Source of the DNA: Colwellia sp. 1_MG-2023
Lineage (GTDB): Bacteria; Pseudomonadota; Gammaproteobacteria; Enterobacterales; Alteromonadaceae
Assembly (NCBI RefSeq): GCF_030546755.1
Contig: NZ_JAUOPE010000009.1
Coordinates: 117,342 to 181,341 of the forward strand
DNA: 64,000 nucleotides
Direction of reading: 5' to 3'
The notes under the pieces are model-generated. The model was not told where the DNA came from, did no database searches, and saw only the letters and a program-made list of their open reading frames with translations. The first letter of the stretch is position 1, and each line of letters begins with the position of its first letter. The translations under genes were made by a program, and so were the position numbers. This document shows positions 1 to 9,573 of the stretch, piece by piece.

Positions 1-361
1 CATTTGCGCCAATTGAAACATTCGATCCTATAATTGCACTTGCATCGACTACCGCTGTTGGATGAATATTATTAGCGGTTGGTGGCGTTGTATCTAATAA
101 TTGCGCGAGTAAGGCATACCCCATATAGGGATTTTTCATCACTAAGGCATTGGTTTGACAATCAGCTAAGCAATCTTCGGTAATGATAACTGCGCTAGCT
201 TTCGTTTGACTTAATTGCTGTTGATATTTCACATTCGACAAAAAGGCGATTTGCCCATCTTTAGCATTCAATAACGTAGCAATACTTTCAATTAAGCAAT
301 TTTCATTACCGTGAACACTAGCGCCTATTTTATCGGCGAGTTCTTTAAGTGTATAACTCAT
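1..361 (-). CDS. lpxD: LpxD, UDP-3-O-acyl-glucosamine N-acyltransferase (partial, N-terminal part)
   Basis: The gene runs off the left edge; about 120 codons from the start are visible. LpxD transfers a hydroxyacyl chain from acyl carrier protein to the amino group of UDP-3-O-acyl-glucosamine, the third step of lipid A synthesis in the cytoplasm. The product begins MSYTLKELADKIGA, followed by the usual N-terminal uridine-binding domain and then the first hexapeptide turns of the left-handed beta helix (VVDASAIIGSNVSIGAN) just before the window edge. The ATG is at 359-361. Its place after skp and bamA matches the gammaproteobacterial bamA-skp-lpxD-fabZ-lpxA order, but a hairpin terminator separates it from skp here. 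The identity is secure; the C-terminus cannot be seen. Confidence 0.95.
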   Translation of the reverse strand, partial: MSYTLKELADKIGASVHGNENCLIESIATLLNAKDGQIAFLSNVKYQQQLSQTKASAVIITEDCLADCQTNALVMKNPYMGYALLAQLLDTTPPTANNIHPTAVVDASAIIGSNVSIGAN

Positions 362-430
362 CTATAGCGTATTCTTCATTAAGGGATAGGGGCGAACTAT
401 AACTAGTTTAAGCTATTAATTATTGAAAAA

Positions 431-470
431 GAAATAAAAAGATACGTTACCTTAGAAAAGTAACGTATCT
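431..470 (-). terminator. Rho-independent terminator between skp and lpxD
   Basis: An 11-bp perfect stem (AGATACGTTAC paired with GTAACGTATCT, 9-nt loop) is followed on the minus strand by TTTTTATTTC. It lies directly downstream of skp, so the uppS-skp transcript should largely end here and lpxD would need readthrough or its own promoter. Confidence 0.8.
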
Positions 471-525
471 CTATCAAATAAACTTTTAGCTTAAATAATC
501 AACCTAACATTGAGTAGATTAATTG

Positions 526-1044
526 TTATTTAATTTTGCTTACTTGCTCAACAACTTGCTCAGTAATACTCGTATCAGGTTTTGCAAATACCACTGCTTT
601 TTGCTCAAGAACTAAATCATAGTTACCTTTTGCTGCAATACCATCAATCGCTTGACGAACTAAAGCAACAATTTTGTTTGTTTCTTCATTTTGACGCGCG
701 CCAGCTTTTTGCTGTAAATCTTTACCTTTAATTTGGTAGTCTTGGTAAAAAGTCGCAATTTTTTTATCTAACTCTTCAATTTCTTTTGCGCTCATCAAAG
801 AAGAATCACGTGTTTTCTTTTCTTGATAATATTTAATATCTTTTTCAAGTTGAGCAAGTTCAGCTTTAGCATCTTTAAACTCTGCTTCTAAGCTTTGCAT
901 AACTGCAGCAGTTTGTGGGATTTTCCCCATCACTTCTTGGAAATTAACTACAGCAATTTTTTGATCCGCTGCCATTGCTGCACTTGATAATAACGCCCCT
1001 GATGCCACTGTTGCTAGCGCAATTGATTTAAATAGTTTTTTCAA
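526..1044 (-). CDS. skp: Skp/OmpH periplasmic chaperone
   Basis: Skp is a trimeric periplasmic chaperone that holds unfolded outer membrane proteins and delivers them to the BAM complex. The 172-residue product has a clear signal peptide (about residues 1-25, cleavage after AMA), a short beta-forming start (QKIAVVNFQEVM), a long Lys/Glu-rich coiled-coil region at about residues 45-125 and a C-terminal beta segment (YDLVLEQKAVVF), which is the family layout. The gap to bamA upstream is 64 nt, and a strong terminator follows. The neighbours, bamA and lpxD, are the classical ones. The length is normal for the family. Confidence 0.95.
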   Translation of the reverse strand: MKKLFKSIALATVASGALLSSAAMAADQKIAVVNFQEVMGKIPQTAAVMQSLEAEFKDAKAELAQLEKDIKYYQEKKTRDSSLMSAKEIEELDKKIATFYQDYQIKGKDLQQKAGARQNEETNKIVALVRQAIDGIAAKGNYDLVLEQKAVVFAKPDTSITEQVVEQVSKIK

Positions 1045-1108
1045 TTTCTTCTCCTAACTTAAAGATATTCTTTACACATTTTTAATTATATTGGGATCGA
1101 TTTTCCGT

Positions 1109-3577
1109 TTAAAAGGTTTGACCGATATTAAAGTTAAAGAATTTGGTGTCATCACCCTCTTCTTCTTTTAGCGTCTTAGCAAAACTAAAGATCATTGGTC
1201 CCATAGGGGATAACCACTGTACCGATAAACCGGCAGAAGCACGATATCGACCTACGTCAGAATAATCATCAATTTTAGCAAATTCTTTTGGTGCTAAGTC
1301 GCGATAATCGTCCATATTAAATTCAGTGTCCCAGACATTACCCGCATCAACAAAGAAACTCGTACGAACACTATTTGAGAACCCTTCATCTAAGAATGGC
1401 GTTGGTACAATTAATTCAATACCCGCTAACGCAATTGCATTCCCCCCTACTGAACGTTGAGAGCTATTCACAACATCATGATCAGGTCCTAAACAACAAC
1501 CGCCGCTGCCAAGAGCATCTGGTGTTCCAGGAATTGATGTCGGGTAACGGTAAATAGCACGAGGGCCGACAATATTGGTTTCAAAGCCACGTAAGGTGTC
1601 TGAACCACCACCGGCTCTAAAGTTTTCCCAAAATGGTAAGACTTGATCATTACCATTGATACTATCATAACCATTACCATAACCTAATTGTAAGCTTGTT
1701 TTAAAGCTCCAACCTCTCGCGATAGGGAAATACCATTTAGTATCTAAATTAATTTTAAAGTAATTGGTATCTGAATTAGGTGTCGTCATCTTATAAGATA
1801 AGCTTTGCTGCGAACCTGCCGTTGGGAAAGTACCACGGTTTAAGGTACTACGTGAAATAGCGGCAGTAATATCAAAGTTATCAAATTTTAAGCCTGCATC
1901 AGGATCATTCGGATCTGAATACAATTCATAAAAGCTTTGAATTTGCTCATAAGTTTGTAAACGAGTAATACCATTACTCTTATAACCTACGCCAAAATTC
2001 AAGCGTACATATTCATTGATAGGAAAACCAAAGTTTAAGCCAATACCATAAGTTTTATTATTATATTCAACTAAGTTTGCACTACCCGCGTCAAACTCAT
2101 TGTAGAAAATAGACCCACCTAAAGAAATCGCATCAACCGTAAAGTAAGGGTCGGTATAAGACATATTAATACTACGAGAATAACTTACTGTATTAATATT
2201 TACCGCTAAGCGATTACCTGTACCTAAAAAGTTATTCTGTTGAATACCTGCATTCAAACTTAATTTAGTCGTAGAACCGTAACCAATACCCGCGGTAAAA
2301 GAACCAGAAGGCTGCTCTTTTACTGTATATTCGATATCAACTAGATCATCTTCTTCTGGTAATTGAATCGTCTCAAATTCAACTTCTTCCATATAAGGTA
2401 AACGTTGTAACCAAGCTTTTGAGCCTTCAACTAAGCTATTTGATAACCAAGCGCCTTCCATTTGTCGCATTTCACGGCGAAGTACGCGATCGGCTGTTAC
2501 ATGGTTACCCTTGAAATTAATACGGTTAACATAAATGCGTTTACCAGGATCAACCGAAATACTTAATTTTACTGTTTTGTCTTCTTCATTGATTTCAGGA
2601 ATAGTTGTCACTTTTGGATAAGCATAACCAAATCTTCCTAAAAATTTACTGATGGTTTCTTCGGTATAAGTGACTTCTGCACCGTTATATAACTTATCAG
2701 CACGTAATGGGTTAATCGCTCTAATAGTACGTTCAAAGCCCGCCATATCACCAACAAAGTCAACTTCGCTAACCGTGTATTGTTCACCCTCAGTAACGTT
2801 TAACGTAATGTAAACCGCTTTTTTATCCGGTGTCATTGAAACTTGTGTCGAATCAACTTTATATTGTAAATAACCACGATCTAAATAGTAACTCTCGATC
2901 GTTTCCATATCACCTTGCAACGTTTGCTTTTGATAGCGATCTTGCGCCATAAAATCCCACCAAGGAGAATCAAACGTTAATTCGGCTTTATCTAATAATG
3001 TTTCATCGGAAAAAATTTCATTGCCAACAATGTTAATTTGTTGAATAGAGGCTGCATCACCTTCTGTAAAAACAAACTTAAGATTGACACGGTTACGAGG
3101 AAGATGAGTGATTTCAGCTTTTACATCAGCATTGTATTTACCAACGCTGTGATAAAAATCTTCAAGGCCTACTTCTAAGCCAGTGATAACAGTTTTATCT
3201 AAGGTTTCACCAACACGAATATCTGAACCATCAAGACTTTCAATTAACTGCTCATCTTTAAGATCACTATTACCTTCAAAGGTAATTTCACTGATAGTTT
3301 CACGTTCTCTTACTTTAAAAATTACACGCTGACCATCTCTAAAAACGGCTATATCGTTAAAGTGACCTGATTTATATAAAGCTTTAATTGACTGAGAAAT
3401 ACGAAAATCGTTAAGTGTATCTCCGACATTAAAAGGTATATGAGTTAATGCGGCACCTAATGCGACACGTTGGAGACCTTTAACTTGAATATCTTCTACT
3501 TGAAATTCTTCTGCAGCTTGAGCTGTTGTACCTAAAGTACCTAACAGAACCGCTAGGGCAATTTTTTTAATCATCAT
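1109..3577 (-). CDS. bamA: BamA, outer membrane beta-barrel assembly protein
   Basis: BamA is the essential outer membrane insertase of the BAM complex. The 822-residue product has a signal peptide (about 1-21, ending AQA), five POTRA repeats to about residue 425 (first one EFQVEDIQVKGLQRVALGAAL) and a 16-stranded barrel ending in Phe (NFNIGQTF), the usual beta-signal. The conserved loop-6 motif VRGF reads LRGF here (SDTLRGFETNIVGPRAIYR). The same loop carries two adjacent cysteines (GGCCLGPDHD); E. coli loop 6 has two separated cysteines that form a disulfide. It sits between rseP and skp, 29 nt after rseP and 64 nt before skp, probably in one operon. BamD, a partner lipoprotein, is encoded at 17029. 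Confidence 0.97.
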   Translation of the reverse strand: MMIKKIALAVLLGTLGTTAQAAEEFQVEDIQVKGLQRVALGAALTHIPFNVGDTLNDFRISQSIKALYKSGHFNDIAVFRDGQRVIFKVRERETISEITFEGNSDLKDEQLIESLDGSDIRVGETLDKTVITGLEVGLEDFYHSVGKYNADVKAEITHLPRNRVNLKFVFTEGDAASIQQINIVGNEIFSDETLLDKAELTFDSPWWDFMAQDRYQKQTLQGDMETIESYYLDRGYLQYKVDSTQVSMTPDKKAVYITLNVTEGEQYTVSEVDFVGDMAGFERTIRAINPLRADKLYNGAEVTYTEETISKFLGRFGYAYPKVTTIPEINEEDKTVKLSISVDPGKRIYVNRINFKGNHVTADRVLRREMRQMEGAWLSNSLVEGSKAWLQRLPYMEEVEFETIQLPEEDDLVDIEYTVKEQPSGSFTAGIGYGSTTKLSLNAGIQQNNFLGTGNRLAVNINTVSYSRSINMSYTDPYFTVDAISLGGSIFYNEFDAGSANLVEYNNKTYGIGLNFGFPINEYVRLNFGVGYKSNGITRLQTYEQIQSFYELYSDPNDPDAGLKFDNFDITAAISRSTLNRGTFPTAGSQQSLSYKMTTPNSDTNYFKINLDTKWYFPIARGWSFKTSLQLGYGNGYDSINGNDQVLPFWENFRAGGGSDTLRGFETNIVGPRAIYRYPTSIPGTPDALGSGGCCLGPDHDVVNSSQRSVGGNAIALAGIELIVPTPFLDEGFSNSVRTSFFVDAGNVWDTEFNMDDYRDLAPKEFAKIDDYSDVGRYRASAGLSVQWLSPMGPMIFSFAKTLKEEEGDDTKFFNFNIGQTF

Positions 3578-3606
3578 AAAATATAAACTTAACTACTTCT
3601 TCTTAT

Positions 3607-4962
3607 TTATAATCGCGATAAATCGTTAAACAATGCGATACTCATTAACCCTAATAACGCTAGTGTACCAAATTTAAATCCAATTTCTTGAATTTTTTCT
3701 GGTACGGGTCTACCGGTAAAAAGCTCTATAAAGTAATAAACTAAATGCCCGCCATCAAGTACTGGCACAGGTAAAAGGTTTATTATCCCTAAATTAATAC
3801 TAATTAAGGCTAAAAAGCCCAAAAAATATACCAAACCGTAACCCGCATGATCACCAGCACCTTGCGCTATTGATATCGGGCCACTTAAATTTTTCACTGA
3901 AACATCGCCTGTGATCAGCTTACCAATCATTTGAAAACTCAAGGTAATTAATTGCCATGTTTTATCTAAACTTTGAGAAAAAGCTTCAAGTGGTCCATAA
4001 GACAATTCAAACTGATACTCTTTAGGGTAAGGGTCAGACTTTGACGCTAAACCTAAATAACCAACCACTTGCTCATTTCTTTCGATACTATCTGGAATAG
4101 CCGTTAACGTATTAATTCGACCATCGCGTTCAACATCAATTACAACTTCTTGATTCGGAAATTGCTTAATTTGCTCAGAAAATTTCTGCCATTGATTATT
4201 TACAAGCACTCCGTTTACCGATACTGGCTTATCTCCAACTTTTAATCCAGCACGTTCTGCAGGGCTATCTTTGGCAATCACTACAATTTCATTGTGAACT
4301 TTTGGTCGAAAAGGCGTTAAACCAATACTTTCGATAGCGGAAGTTTTTTCCGGTGAAAACTGCCATTCTCTCGTATCAAGTTGATAACTTATTGCTGATA
4401 CACTGCCTTTGTTTACCGTTTTAATCACTAAACTTGGTTCACCAATATTGGCGACTAAGGCTAAATTTACATCTTGCCAATCTCGTGTTGATTGTCCTGC
4501 AATTTCGATAATTTCACTATTCTCTGGCAGATTAGCATTTGCCGCAATCGATTGTGGTGCTACTTCACCAACAATTGGTTTTACGCTTGGCATACCTAAA
4601 AGAAACATTAAGTAAAAAGCAAAAATAGCAAAAATAAAGTTTGCTAATGGTCCCGCAGCAACGATAGCAATACGCTGATAAACAGTTTTGCAGTTAAAGG
4701 TTTTATCTTTATCTTCATCAGCAACATCGTCAACTCGCTCATCGAGCATTTTAACGTAACCACCCAAGGGGATTAAGGCAACCACAAATTCTGTGCCGTG
4801 CTTATCTGTTCTGCGCCAAATGGCTTTACCAAAACCGATTGAGAAACGTTCAACTTTAACTTTATTTCGTCGAGCCACCCAAAAGTGGCCATATTCATGC
4901 ACGGTTATTAGGATACCTAATGCAATGACAAATGAAGATAAATTCCAAATAAAATCAATCAC
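3607..4962 (-). CDS. rseP: RseP, site-2 protease (regulated intramembrane proteolysis)
   Basis: RseP is an inner membrane zinc metalloprotease that cuts anti-sigma factor RseA after DegS and so releases sigma-E during envelope stress. The 451-residue product shows the zinc motif HEYGH at residues 22-26 in the first membrane segment, two periplasmic PDZ domains at about 115-310, and the second catalytic motif LDGGH at 402-406 in a C-terminal membrane segment. The length equals that of E. coli RseP. It begins 4 nt after the dxr stop and lies 29 nt before bamA, so it is cotranscribed with envelope assembly genes. That grouping suits its role in monitoring outer membrane protein folding. Confidence 0.97.
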   Translation of the reverse strand: MIDFIWNLSSFVIALGILITVHEYGHFWVARRNKVKVERFSIGFGKAIWRRTDKHGTEFVVALIPLGGYVKMLDERVDDVADEDKDKTFNCKTVYQRIAIVAAGPLANFIFAIFAFYLMFLLGMPSVKPIVGEVAPQSIAANANLPENSEIIEIAGQSTRDWQDVNLALVANIGEPSLVIKTVNKGSVSAISYQLDTREWQFSPEKTSAIESIGLTPFRPKVHNEIVVIAKDSPAERAGLKVGDKPVSVNGVLVNNQWQKFSEQIKQFPNQEVVIDVERDGRINTLTAIPDSIERNEQVVGYLGLASKSDPYPKEYQFELSYGPLEAFSQSLDKTWQLITLSFQMIGKLITGDVSVKNLSGPISIAQGAGDHAGYGLVYFLGFLALISINLGIINLLPVPVLDGGHLVYYFIELFTGRPVPEKIQEIGFKFGTLALLGLMSIALFNDLSRL

Positions 4963-4966
4963 TAAA

Positions 4967-6202
4967 CTATATTACCTTATCTTCATTTTTACGGTTTTTA
5001 TCCGTTAATTGTTTGACAACTTCTTGAGCAAACTCTCTTGCAGACATATCTAAAGAAAACACTTCATCAATATTTACTACCCTTTCTGAGACAAATTTTT
5101 TCACAGAAGTTTCATTTATTTTATAAATATCGGTAAATTTAATCTGATTGTTCAAAAAGGCATCAACCGCAACTTCATTAGCCGCATTTAACGCAGTACA
5201 TGCACCTTGCCCCTGCTTACAGGCTTCGATGGCAAGCTTTAAATTAGGATAACGTTCAAAATCTGGTTGCTCAAAATCAAAGGAAGGCGTATTAAAAAAA
5301 TCTAATGGTTCCACACCTGCTTCAATACGTTCAGGAAAAGCCAGTGCATGAGCTATGGGGGTTCGCATATCAGGATTGCCCATTTGTGCGATAACCGAGC
5401 CATCTTTATATTGCACCATTGAATGAATGGTACTTTGGGGATGAAGTACTACTTGAATATCATCAGCTTCAACATTAAAAAGCCATTTCGCTTCAATAAA
5501 CTCCAAGCCTTTATTCATCATAGTGGCAGAATCAACTGAAATTTTTCGGCCCATTTCCCAGTTCGGATGTGCACAAGCTTGATCAGGTGTAACAGCAGCT
5601 AATTCACTCAGTGCTTTGGTTCTAAAAGGTCCACCTGAACCTGTTAATAAAATTTTACTAACGCCATTATCAGTTAATTGACAGGTACCTACATTTTGCT
5701 GCGCCATACTTGGCAAACTTTGAAAAATAGCATTATGCTCACTGTCGATAGGTAATAACTCAGCGCCTGACACCTTAACCGCATCAATAAATATTTGCCC
5801 TGAAGTCACTAACGCTTCTTTATTGGCCAACAGAACTCGTTTGCCTTTTTTTACCGCAGCAAGGGTTGGCATTAAGCCCGAAGCACCTACAATAGCAGCC
5901 ATTACTGTATCAACCTTGCCAGACTCGGCAATACTCGTTAAGGCATCAGCCCCCGAGAGAACTTGTATTTTTTCAAGCCCTGCAGCTAATAACCCTTGAG
6001 CTAGTTTTTCTGCCGATGCTTCACACACCATAACGGCAATTGTCGGTTGAAACTCACGACACTGTGCCAAAAGCAATTCAACATTTTTGTTGGCAGAAAG
6101 AGAATAAATAGAAAATTTTTCAGGGTGAAGTCTAACGACATCTAAGGTATTAACACCAATAGAGCCTGTCGAGCCTAAAATACAAAGATTACGCATTGTC
6201 AT
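4967..6202 (-). CDS. dxr: DXP reductoisomerase
   Basis: The enzyme turns 1-deoxy-D-xylulose 5-phosphate into methylerythritol 4-phosphate with NADPH, the committed step of the MEP isoprenoid pathway. The 411-residue product has the N-terminal NADPH-binding motif [21 protein letters not shown], the metal-binding DSEHNAIFQ segment, GSGGPFR, and the substrate loop [23 protein letters not shown] region. Downstream of it in the same transcript are rseP and bamA; upstream, at 12 nt, is cdsA. The grouping with uppS makes sense because undecaprenyl diphosphate is built from MEP-derived units. The C-terminus has an Asn/Lys-rich tail of about 15 residues past the usual end. Confidence 0.97.
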   Translation of the reverse strand: MTMRNLCILGSTGSIGVNTLDVVRLHPEKFSIYSLSANKNVELLLAQCREFQPTIAVMVCEASAEKLAQGLLAAGLEKIQVLSGADALTSIAESGKVDTVMAAIVGASGLMPTLAAVKKGKRVLLANKEALVTSGQIFIDAVKVSGAELLPIDSEHNAIFQSLPSMAQQNVGTCQLTDNGVSKILLTGSGGPFRTKALSELAAVTPDQACAHPNWEMGRKISVDSATMMNKGLEFIEAKWLFNVEADDIQVVLHPQSTIHSMVQYKDGSVIAQMGNPDMRTPIAHALAFPERIEAGVEPLDFFNTPSFDFEQPDFERYPNLKLAIEACKQGQGACTALNAANEVAVDAFLNNQIKFTDIYKINETSVKKFVSERVVNIDEVFSLDMSAREFAQEVVKQLTDKNRKNEDKVI

Positions 6203-6214
6203 GAATAATAAAAC

Positions 6215-7081
6215 CTACCAACCAAGGTATGCATAACATAACGCATAAACAGGGGCTGTAGCGGTTAAACTGTCAATTCTATCTAATATACCACCATGAC
6301 CAGGTAATATAGTACCACTGTCTTTAATGCCGGCTTGGCGTTTAAACATACTTTCATTTAAATCGCCTAAAACAGAAATGGTGGTGATAACAACGGTGAC
6401 GCCAAGCACTAAAATAAACTGTTGTTGCGTCCAACCTAAATTAGCACCTGCTACCGCGACTAAAATACACGCAAAAATGACTCCACCAATAAAACCTTCC
6501 ATTGTTTTACCTGGGCTGACATTAGGCATTAATTTATGTTTACCAATTGATTTACCAACAAAATAAGCGCCAACATCAGCACTCCAAACCATGAGAAATA
6601 AAAACATGATCAGTTGTGCACCTTGGTAGGGGTCAACGTCATAATCATTCGCACGTAACACAACAAACGCTAACCAGGTTGGTACGAGTGTTAACCAACC
6701 GAAAACGCCACGAATAGAACGATGACTCGCCCAAAACGAACTGTAGCGAGGGTATAAAAACGTTAAAGCTGCTGATAACAGCCACCATGCTACGGCTAGC
6801 CATAAAATAGATTGAATCGTTACTTGAAGCTGAGCTTGCTCGTTCCAAAATGACATTAAGGGAAAGTAATACCATATACCACTGATCAAAATAATAGTGG
6901 TAAGCACAAACGCTATCCGACGGCGTTTATTTTCAAAGCCCATTAATGGCCCCCATTCCCATGCCCCAATTGCCATTACGGCGGCAATAAAGATAGAAAA
7001 GTTTTCAAGCGACATATAAAAAATTGCCGCAATAGCCAATGGGGCTAATAATAATGCTGTAATAATACGTTGTTTTAACAA
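6215..7081 (-). CDS. cdsA: CdsA, CDP-diacylglycerol synthase
   Basis: CdsA makes CDP-diacylglycerol from CTP and phosphatidic acid, the branch point to all membrane phospholipids. The 288-residue protein is very hydrophobic with about seven to eight membrane spans. It carries the family signature near the C-terminus (SMFKRQAGIKDSGTILPGHG, continuing to GILDRIDSL), including the KDSG and HGG-x-DR residues. Another conserved stretch is SPGKTMEGFIGG. It lies between uppS (40 nt upstream) and dxr (12 nt downstream) in the conserved uppS-cdsA-dxr-rseP-bamA order. The length is normal. Confidence 0.96.
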   Translation of the reverse strand: MLKQRIITALLLAPLAIAAIFYMSLENFSIFIAAVMAIGAWEWGPLMGFENKRRRIAFVLTTIILISGIWYYFPLMSFWNEQAQLQVTIQSILWLAVAWWLLSAALTFLYPRYSSFWASHRSIRGVFGWLTLVPTWLAFVVLRANDYDVDPYQGAQLIMFLFLMVWSADVGAYFVGKSIGKHKLMPNVSPGKTMEGFIGGVIFACILVAVAGANLGWTQQQFILVLGVTVVITTISVLGDLNESMFKRQAGIKDSGTILPGHGGILDRIDSLTATAPVYALCYAYLGW

Positions 7082-7121
7082 ACGAAACCCTTTTATAAAT
7101 TTTAGTTATTAGATTTTATTT

Positions 7122-7877
7122 TTATTTTTGCTCTTTTACTTGCTCGCCTGTTTGACCAAAACGTCTTTCTCGTTGGTCAAAACAGCCCATCGCTTTCAGA
7201 AATTCTTCTTCTTTAAAGTCAGGCCATAATACTTCGGTAAAGTAAAACTCGGCATAAGCCGCTTGCCAAAGTAAAAAATTGCTAATGCGGTAATCACCAC
7301 CCGTTCTGATCAATAAATCAAGCTCAGGTAACCCCGCTAAACTTGTGTGTTGATCAAATGATTGCTCAGTAATATCATCAACTGACAATTCGCCTTCGCT
7401 TACTTTTTGTGCAAGTTGCTTAGCTGCATGGGTAATATCCCAACGGCCACCATAGTTAGCAGCGATAGACAGTACCATATCATTGTTGTTTTTTGTTAAT
7501 TTTTCTGCGTCGTTAATTTTTTTAATCAGCTTATCGGAAAATCGACTGATATCACCAATCACTTGAAATCGAATATTGTTTTTATGTAGTTTTTTGACTT
7601 CACGAGTCAAGACAAACATAAAAAGATCCATTAAAACACTGACTTCTTGCTCTGGTCTTTGCCAATTTTCGCTGCTAAACGCAAACAAAGTTAAAGCTTT
7701 TACACCTTGCTTTCTTGCGGTAGAAACTACAGCTCTAACAGATTCAACACCATTTTTATGACCCACTACGCGTGTCTTGCCGCGTTGTTGTGCCCAACGC
7801 CCATTACCATCCATAATAATGGCAACATGTTGTGGAATAACTGTGTTATTCGTTTCTTTTAGTTGTTGCTCAATCAC
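7122..7877 (-). CDS. uppS: Undecaprenyl diphosphate synthase
   Basis: This cis-prenyltransferase extends farnesyl diphosphate with eight isopentenyl units to give the lipid carrier of peptidoglycan and O-antigen synthesis. It shows the catalytic motif [14 protein letters not shown] near the N-terminus and the late motif [15 protein letters not shown]. The start chosen is the GTG at 7875-7877, giving 251 residues ([11 protein letters not shown]), because a GGAG Shine-Dalgarno lies 5 nt before it. A TTG six codons further upstream is open in frame but has no such site. It is the first gene of the cdsA-dxr-rseP-bamA-skp transcript, since the frr terminator lies just upstream. Confidence 0.95.
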   Translation of the reverse strand: MIEQQLKETNNTVIPQHVAIIMDGNGRWAQQRGKTRVVGHKNGVESVRAVVSTARKQGVKALTLFAFSSENWQRPEQEVSVLMDLFMFVLTREVKKLHKNNIRFQVIGDISRFSDKLIKKINDAEKLTKNNNDMVLSIAANYGGRWDITHAAKQLAQKVSEGELSVDDITEQSFDQHTSLAGLPELDLLIRTGGDYRISNFLLWQAAYAEFYFTEVLWPDFKEEEFLKAMGCFDQRERRFGQTGEQVKEQK

Positions 7878-7910
7878 GTAAACTCCACTCAACAATCTCT
7901 ATTTTTGTGT

Positions 7911-7952
7911 GAAATAAAAACGTCGTATTAATGTTGAACTTAATACGACGTT
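7911..7952 (-). terminator. Rho-independent terminator after frr
   Basis: A perfect 13-bp stem (AACGTCGTATTAA with TTAATACGACGTT, 8-nt loop) is followed on the minus strand by TTTTTATTTC. It sits 19 nt after the frr stop and separates pyrH-frr from uppS. Confidence 0.88.
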
Positions 7953-7970
7953 ATCAAATGATGTGGAGAA

Positions 7971-8528
7971 TTAAATTTCCATTAATTCAGCTTCTTTATC
8001 CGCTAAAATAGCATCAACTTGTTTGATATAAGTATCGGTGATCTTTTGAATTTCATCTTCTACTTGATGCATTTCATCATCACTGATTTCTTTTTCTTTA
8101 TTCAATGACTTCACATCTGAATTCGCGTCACGACGAATATTACGAATGGCAATTTTACTGTTTTCGCCTTCACCTTTTACCACTTTCACTAAATCGCGAC
8201 GACGCTCTTCCGTCAATGGAGGTAAAGGAATACGAATCAATGTACCTTGCGACATAGGGTTTAATCCTAAATCAGAAGACATAATGGCTTTTTCTACCGC
8301 ACTAATCATCGATTTATCAAACACGGTTACAGCAATTGTACGAGCATCAGGAATAGATATGTTGCCCACTTGGTTTAACGGAGTATCAGAGCCGTAATAT
8401 TCAATGGTAATATTATCAAGTAATGACGCATGCGCTCGACCCGTTCTTACTTTATTTAAATTGGTTTTAAACGCTTCAATACTTTTACCCATTCTTTCTT
8501 GAGCATCTTGTTTTATTTCATTTAACAC
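7971..8528 (-). CDS. frr: Ribosome recycling factor
   Basis: RRF splits the post-termination ribosome together with EF-G. The 185-residue product has exactly the family length. It begins [21 protein letters not shown] and contains the highly conserved [15 protein letters not shown] and [19 protein letters not shown] stretches of the hinge and domain II, ending in the long helix of domain I ([15 protein letters not shown]). It lies 84 nt downstream of pyrH, the usual partner, and is followed by a strong terminator. Confidence 0.98.
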   Translation of the reverse strand: MLNEIKQDAQERMGKSIEAFKTNLNKVRTGRAHASLLDNITIEYYGSDTPLNQVGNISIPDARTIAVTVFDKSMISAVEKAIMSSDLGLNPMSQGTLIRIPLPPLTEERRRDLVKVVKGEGENSKIAIRNIRRDANSDVKSLNKEKEISDDEMHQVEDEIQKITDTYIKQVDAILADKEAELMEI

Positions 8529-8612
8529 TTTGATAATCCTTAAAACTAATTACTTAAAAATATTAGGAACTGTTGACCATTCAGTTTAACTAAAATGAAA
8601 AGTCTTCATTCC

Positions 8613-9353
8613 TTAATCTAAATTTTTAGCATGATCGATGATTGTGCCTTCATCTTCACCCATAATAACGGCTTTTAAAGCACCAGGCTTATTCATATTA
8701 AAAACACGAATCGGCATATTGTGATCACGTGCTAAAGTAAAGGCTGCTAAGTCCATTACTTTCAATTCTTTTTCTAACACTTCTTGATAAGTTAGATGAC
8801 TGTATAATTCCGCGCTTGGGTCTTTTACTGGATCTGCTGAATAAATGCCATCAACTTTTGTCGCTTTTAAAACAACATCAGCTTCAATTTCAATGCCACG
8901 TAAACAAGCGGCAGAGTCGGTAGTAAAAAACGGGTTACCCGTACCGGCGCTGAAAATTACGACACGACCAGATTTTAATAAACTGATACCTTCAGCCCAG
9001 TTATATCTATCACAAACGCCAGCTAAATCAATGGCCGACATTAAACGAGCATTCACAAAAGCACGATGTAATGCATCACGCATAGCCAAGCCATTCATCA
9101 CAGTAGCTAACATGCCCATTTGGTCACCAACCACTCGGTTCATGCCCGCTTCAGCAAGTCCTGCACCTCTGAATAAGTTACCACCACCTATCACTAAACC
9201 AACTTGAATACCCATTTCAATAAGCTCTTTAATTTCTTGAGCCATACGGTCTAAGATTTTCGGATCGATACCGAAACCTTCATCACCCATCAGGGCTTCA
9301 CCACTAAGTTTTAAAAGAATTCGACGATAAGTAGGTTTTGGGTTGATGCTCAT
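8613..9353 (-). CDS. pyrH: UMP kinase
   Basis: PyrH phosphorylates UMP to UDP; it is a hexameric, UTP-inhibited enzyme of the amino-acid kinase fold, not related to adenylate-kinase-type NMP kinases. The 246-residue product shows [17 protein letters not shown] at the nucleotide site, [16 protein letters not shown], the uridine-binding [18 protein letters not shown] region, and [13 protein letters not shown]. It is followed by frr and preceded by two terminators that separate it from tsf, so it probably has its own promoter in 9354-9384. Confidence 0.97.
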   Translation of the reverse strand: MSINPKPTYRRILLKLSGEALMGDEGFGIDPKILDRMAQEIKELIEMGIQVGLVIGGGNLFRGAGLAEAGMNRVVGDQMGMLATVMNGLAMRDALHRAFVNARLMSAIDLAGVCDRYNWAEGISLLKSGRVVIFSAGTGNPFFTTDSAACLRGIEIEADVVLKATKVDGIYSADPVKDPSAELYSHLTYQEVLEKELKVMDLAAFTLARDHNMPIRVFNMNKPGALKAVIMGEDEGTIIDHAKNLD

Positions 9354-9384
9354 AGAGTATACATTCCTGATCTGAATTATAGAT

Positions 9385-9417
9385 ATAAAAAAGCCGCGGT
9401 CGAAATTAACCGCGGCT
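9385..9417 (-). terminator. Second terminator between tsf and pyrH
   Basis: A GC-rich 9-bp stem (AGCCGCGGT with ACCGCGGCT, 8-nt loop) followed on the minus strand by TTTTTTATATC. It lies about 155 nt past the tsf stop and 30 nt before the pyrH start. Confidence 0.85.
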
Positions 9418-9487
9418 ATTTTAATACGTTTATCGCACTATCGAAAGTCAAAAGTGCAAAAACTCGCTTTTATTATTCTTTACCAAC

Positions 9488-9516
9488 AAAAAACGCCTAC
9501 TTAGTAGACGTTTTTT
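9488..9516 (-). terminator. First terminator after tsf
   Basis: Stem AAAAAACG-C-CTAC with GTAG-A-CGTTTTTT, one internal mismatch and a 3-nt loop (TTA). The A and T runs on both sides allow it to work in either direction; context makes it the tsf terminator, 57 nt after the stop. Confidence 0.8.
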
Positions 9517-9573
9517 ATTCAAGATGTACGGTGCAATATTATTGATACTGCTCGCAAATCAAATAAGAAAGGC

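Noticed and set aside
1375..1557. Small reading frame opposite bamA
   Set aside because: A frame opened by the coding pattern of bamA on the other strand, with no start signal.
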